Source of the DNA: Castellaniella defragrans_A
Lineage (GTDB): Bacteria; Pseudomonadota; Gammaproteobacteria; Burkholderiales; Burkholderiaceae_B
Assembly: GCF_040394755.1 (NCBI RefSeq)
Contig: NZ_JBEBRQ010000049.1
DNA length: 22,005 nucleotides
Strand: one strand, 5' to 3'
Position numbers and translations under genes: made by a program. This document shows, one piece after another, positions 21,318-22,005 of the stretch. Position 1 is the stretch's first letter. Each line of letters starts with the position of its first letter. The notes below the pieces were generated by a model. The model was given only the letters and a program-made list of their open reading frames with translations, searched no databases and was not told the DNA's origin.

Positions 21318-21715
21318 TCGGTCGGCGCAAAGCGCAGAGAGAGGGAATTGATGCAGTAACGCAGGCCCGTGGGGGGCGGTCCATCGGGAAATACGTGGCC
21401 GAGGTGGGCGTCGCAGATATTGCAGAGGATCTCGGTGCGGACCATGCCGTGACTGGCGTCGCGTTCCTCGCGCACGCAGGCCGGATCGATGGGCTGGAAA
21501 TAGCTGGGCCAGCCGCAACCGGCGTCGAATTTGGTGTCCGACGCGAATAGCGGGGTGCCGCAACAGACGCAGTAGTAGGTGCCGGCCTGGCGGGTGTCCC
21601 AGTAGCGTCCGGTGAAGGGGCGCTCGGTGTGCTTGAGCCGGGTGACCGCGAATTCTTCTGGACTGAGCTGGGCGCGCCATTGCGCCTCGGTGCGGGAAAC
21701 TTTGTCCAAGTCCAT
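21314..21715 (-). CDS. msrB: Peptide-methionine (R)-S-oxide reductase MsrB
   Basis: A 133-residue cytosolic repair enzyme that reduces methionine-R-sulfoxide in proteins using thioredoxin. The zinc site is complete: C49 and C52 (YYCVCCG) with C98 and C101 (LCNICDAHLG). The catalytic cysteine is C121 in RYCINSLSLRF, and C67 in FDAGCGWPSYF is the likely resolving cysteine. The HLGHVFPDGP motif is intact. ATG 21715 is the first start in frame; no clear Shine-Dalgarno sequence precedes it. It heads a four-gene unit msrB-yciB-bolA-par27 joined by three ATGA overlaps. Confidence 0.96.
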   Translation of the reverse strand: MDLDKVSRTEAQWRAQLSPEEFAVTRLKHTERPFTGRYWDTRQAGTYYCVCCGTPLFASDTKFDAGCGWPSYFQPIDPACVREERDASHGMVRTEILCNICDAHLGHVFPDGPPPTGLRYCINSLSLRFAPTE

Positions 21716-21899
21716 ATCTGACCATCGTGCGATGAACAGTCTATCTTAATCCACTTTGTGGACAGGCGCAGGTTTCGGGTGCGGGTTTTCTGGGTAAAGG
21801 AATGCAAAGGGGGGCTCAAAAAAGCTTTGGGTTTTGATCAGGGGTGTTTTTGTGAGAGCTCGCGGCCGGCGCCCAGGGGGACGCGGCGCTGCTCACCCG
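21716..21899. other. Non-coding upstream region of msrB
   Basis: I see no supported gene here. The section around 21795-21858 is purine-rich and less GC-rich than the rest of the window (runs of A, G and T such as CAAAAAAGCTTT and GGGTGTTTTTGTG). On the minus strand TCAAAA and TTTTGA could form a weak 6-bp stem. The open frame through the region has no ribosome-binding site or recognisable product. Confidence 0.5.
21743..21748 (-). promoter_or_regulatory. Candidate -10 box (TAAGAT) for the msrB operon
   Basis: TAAGAT on the minus strand ends 27 nt before the msrB ATG, giving a leader of about 20 nt. It is a 4-5 of 6 match, and no good -35 hexamer is visible. Confidence 0.35.
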
Positions 21900-21918
21900 G
21901 TCCCGGCTTTGCCGGGAC
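21900..21918. repeat. Perfect 8-bp hairpin with TTT loop
   Basis: GTCCCGGC (21900-21907) and GCCGGGAC (21911-21918) are exact complements with a TTT loop. No T-run follows on either strand (plus continues TTCCCG). It may be part of an intergenic repeat together with the palindrome at 21965-21989. Confidence 0.55.
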
Positions 21919-21964
21919 TTCCCGTCGGATTGGGCACAATCGGGGCGGTTGCCAAACTCACGGG

Positions 21965-21989
21965 GTGATCAGTCCACTGGACTGATCAC
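21965..21989. repeat. 11-bp inverted repeat at the right edge (REP-like palindrome)
   Basis: GTGATCAGTCC (21965-21975) and GGACTGATCAC (21979-21989) are perfect complements around ACT. The window ends 16 bases later in TTCGAA, itself a palindrome, so a larger symmetrical element may continue past the edge. On the minus strand, 22005-21958 also reads as 15 codons and a TGA (FERDACDQSSGLITP), which could be the end of a neighbouring gene or simply the repeat being read as protein. Confidence 0.6.
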
Positions 21990-22005
21990 AAGCGTCCCGT
22001 TCGAA

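Noticed and set aside
21758..21985. 75-codon frame in the region upstream of msrB
   Set aside because: No ribosome-binding site, Arg/Gly-rich composition, and it runs through two hairpins; most likely non-coding.
1..22005. Mobile elements, CRISPR arrays, tRNA or rRNA genes, toxin-antitoxin or defence systems
   Set aside because: I looked for transposase motifs, regularly spaced repeats, cloverleaf-like sequences and known defence domains on both strands and saw none; the genes are core housekeeping functions in a conserved order.

Overview
The window is a GC-rich chromosomal segment that looks like a betaproteobacterium of the Alcaligenaceae (Bordetella / Achromobacter / Castellaniella type). 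I base this on the predicted proteins and on gene order. The OmpR/EnvZ-like pair resembles Bordetella RisA/RisS, the secreted parvulin resembles Bordetella Par27, and msrB-yciB-bolA-parvulin and smc-zipA-ligA are typical of that family. These assignments come from recognition of sequence and context, not from a database search. Almost all of the window is core genome. I see no rRNA, tRNA, CRISPR array, insertion sequence or prophage.

Layout. 1-455: 3' end of an autotransporter-type outer-membrane beta-barrel gene (+). 555-1412: serB (+), whose end overlaps the end of mfd (-, 1390-4857) by 23 bp. 4858-4920: a compact divergent promoter region. 4921-6170: ispD-ispF (+), two steps of the non-mevalonate isoprenoid pathway, with overlapping stop and start. 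6217-9038: a minus-strand run risA, risS and an AhpC-type peroxiredoxin, that is, a two-component system followed by an antioxidant enzyme. 9039-9220: divergent regulatory region with an inverted repeat next to risA. 9221-11283: an in-frame TsaB-RimI fusion gene overlapping an iron-sulfur uracil-DNA glycosylase gene. 11362-12666: an LplT-like membrane transporter (-). 12954-19600: smc, zipA and ligA (+), covering chromosome compaction, divisome anchoring and NAD-dependent DNA ligation. 19623-19679: two hairpins, one a clear intrinsic terminator. 19688-21715: a tightly packed minus-strand operon msrB, yciB, bolA, par27. 21716-22005: non-coding, with two inverted repeats, the second cut by the window edge.

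How it works together. The genes fall into envelope and stress functions (autotransporter, RisAS, peroxiredoxin, MsrB, YciB, BolA, Par27, LplT), genome maintenance (Mfd, UDG, SMC, LigA), cell division (ZipA, YciB) and basic metabolism or translation (SerB, IspDF, TsaB, RimI). Six gene junctions use a 4-nt start/stop overlap (ATGA or GTGA), so translational coupling is a recurring feature. Several promoter-like -10 boxes lie so close to the start codon that leaderless or very short-leader mRNAs are likely for mfd and ispD.

I found no convincing new multi-gene system. The points most worth checking are the TsaB-RimI fusion, the inverted repeat before risA, the hairpin between risA and risS, the leaderless divergent mfd/ispD pair, and the palindromic element at the right edge.
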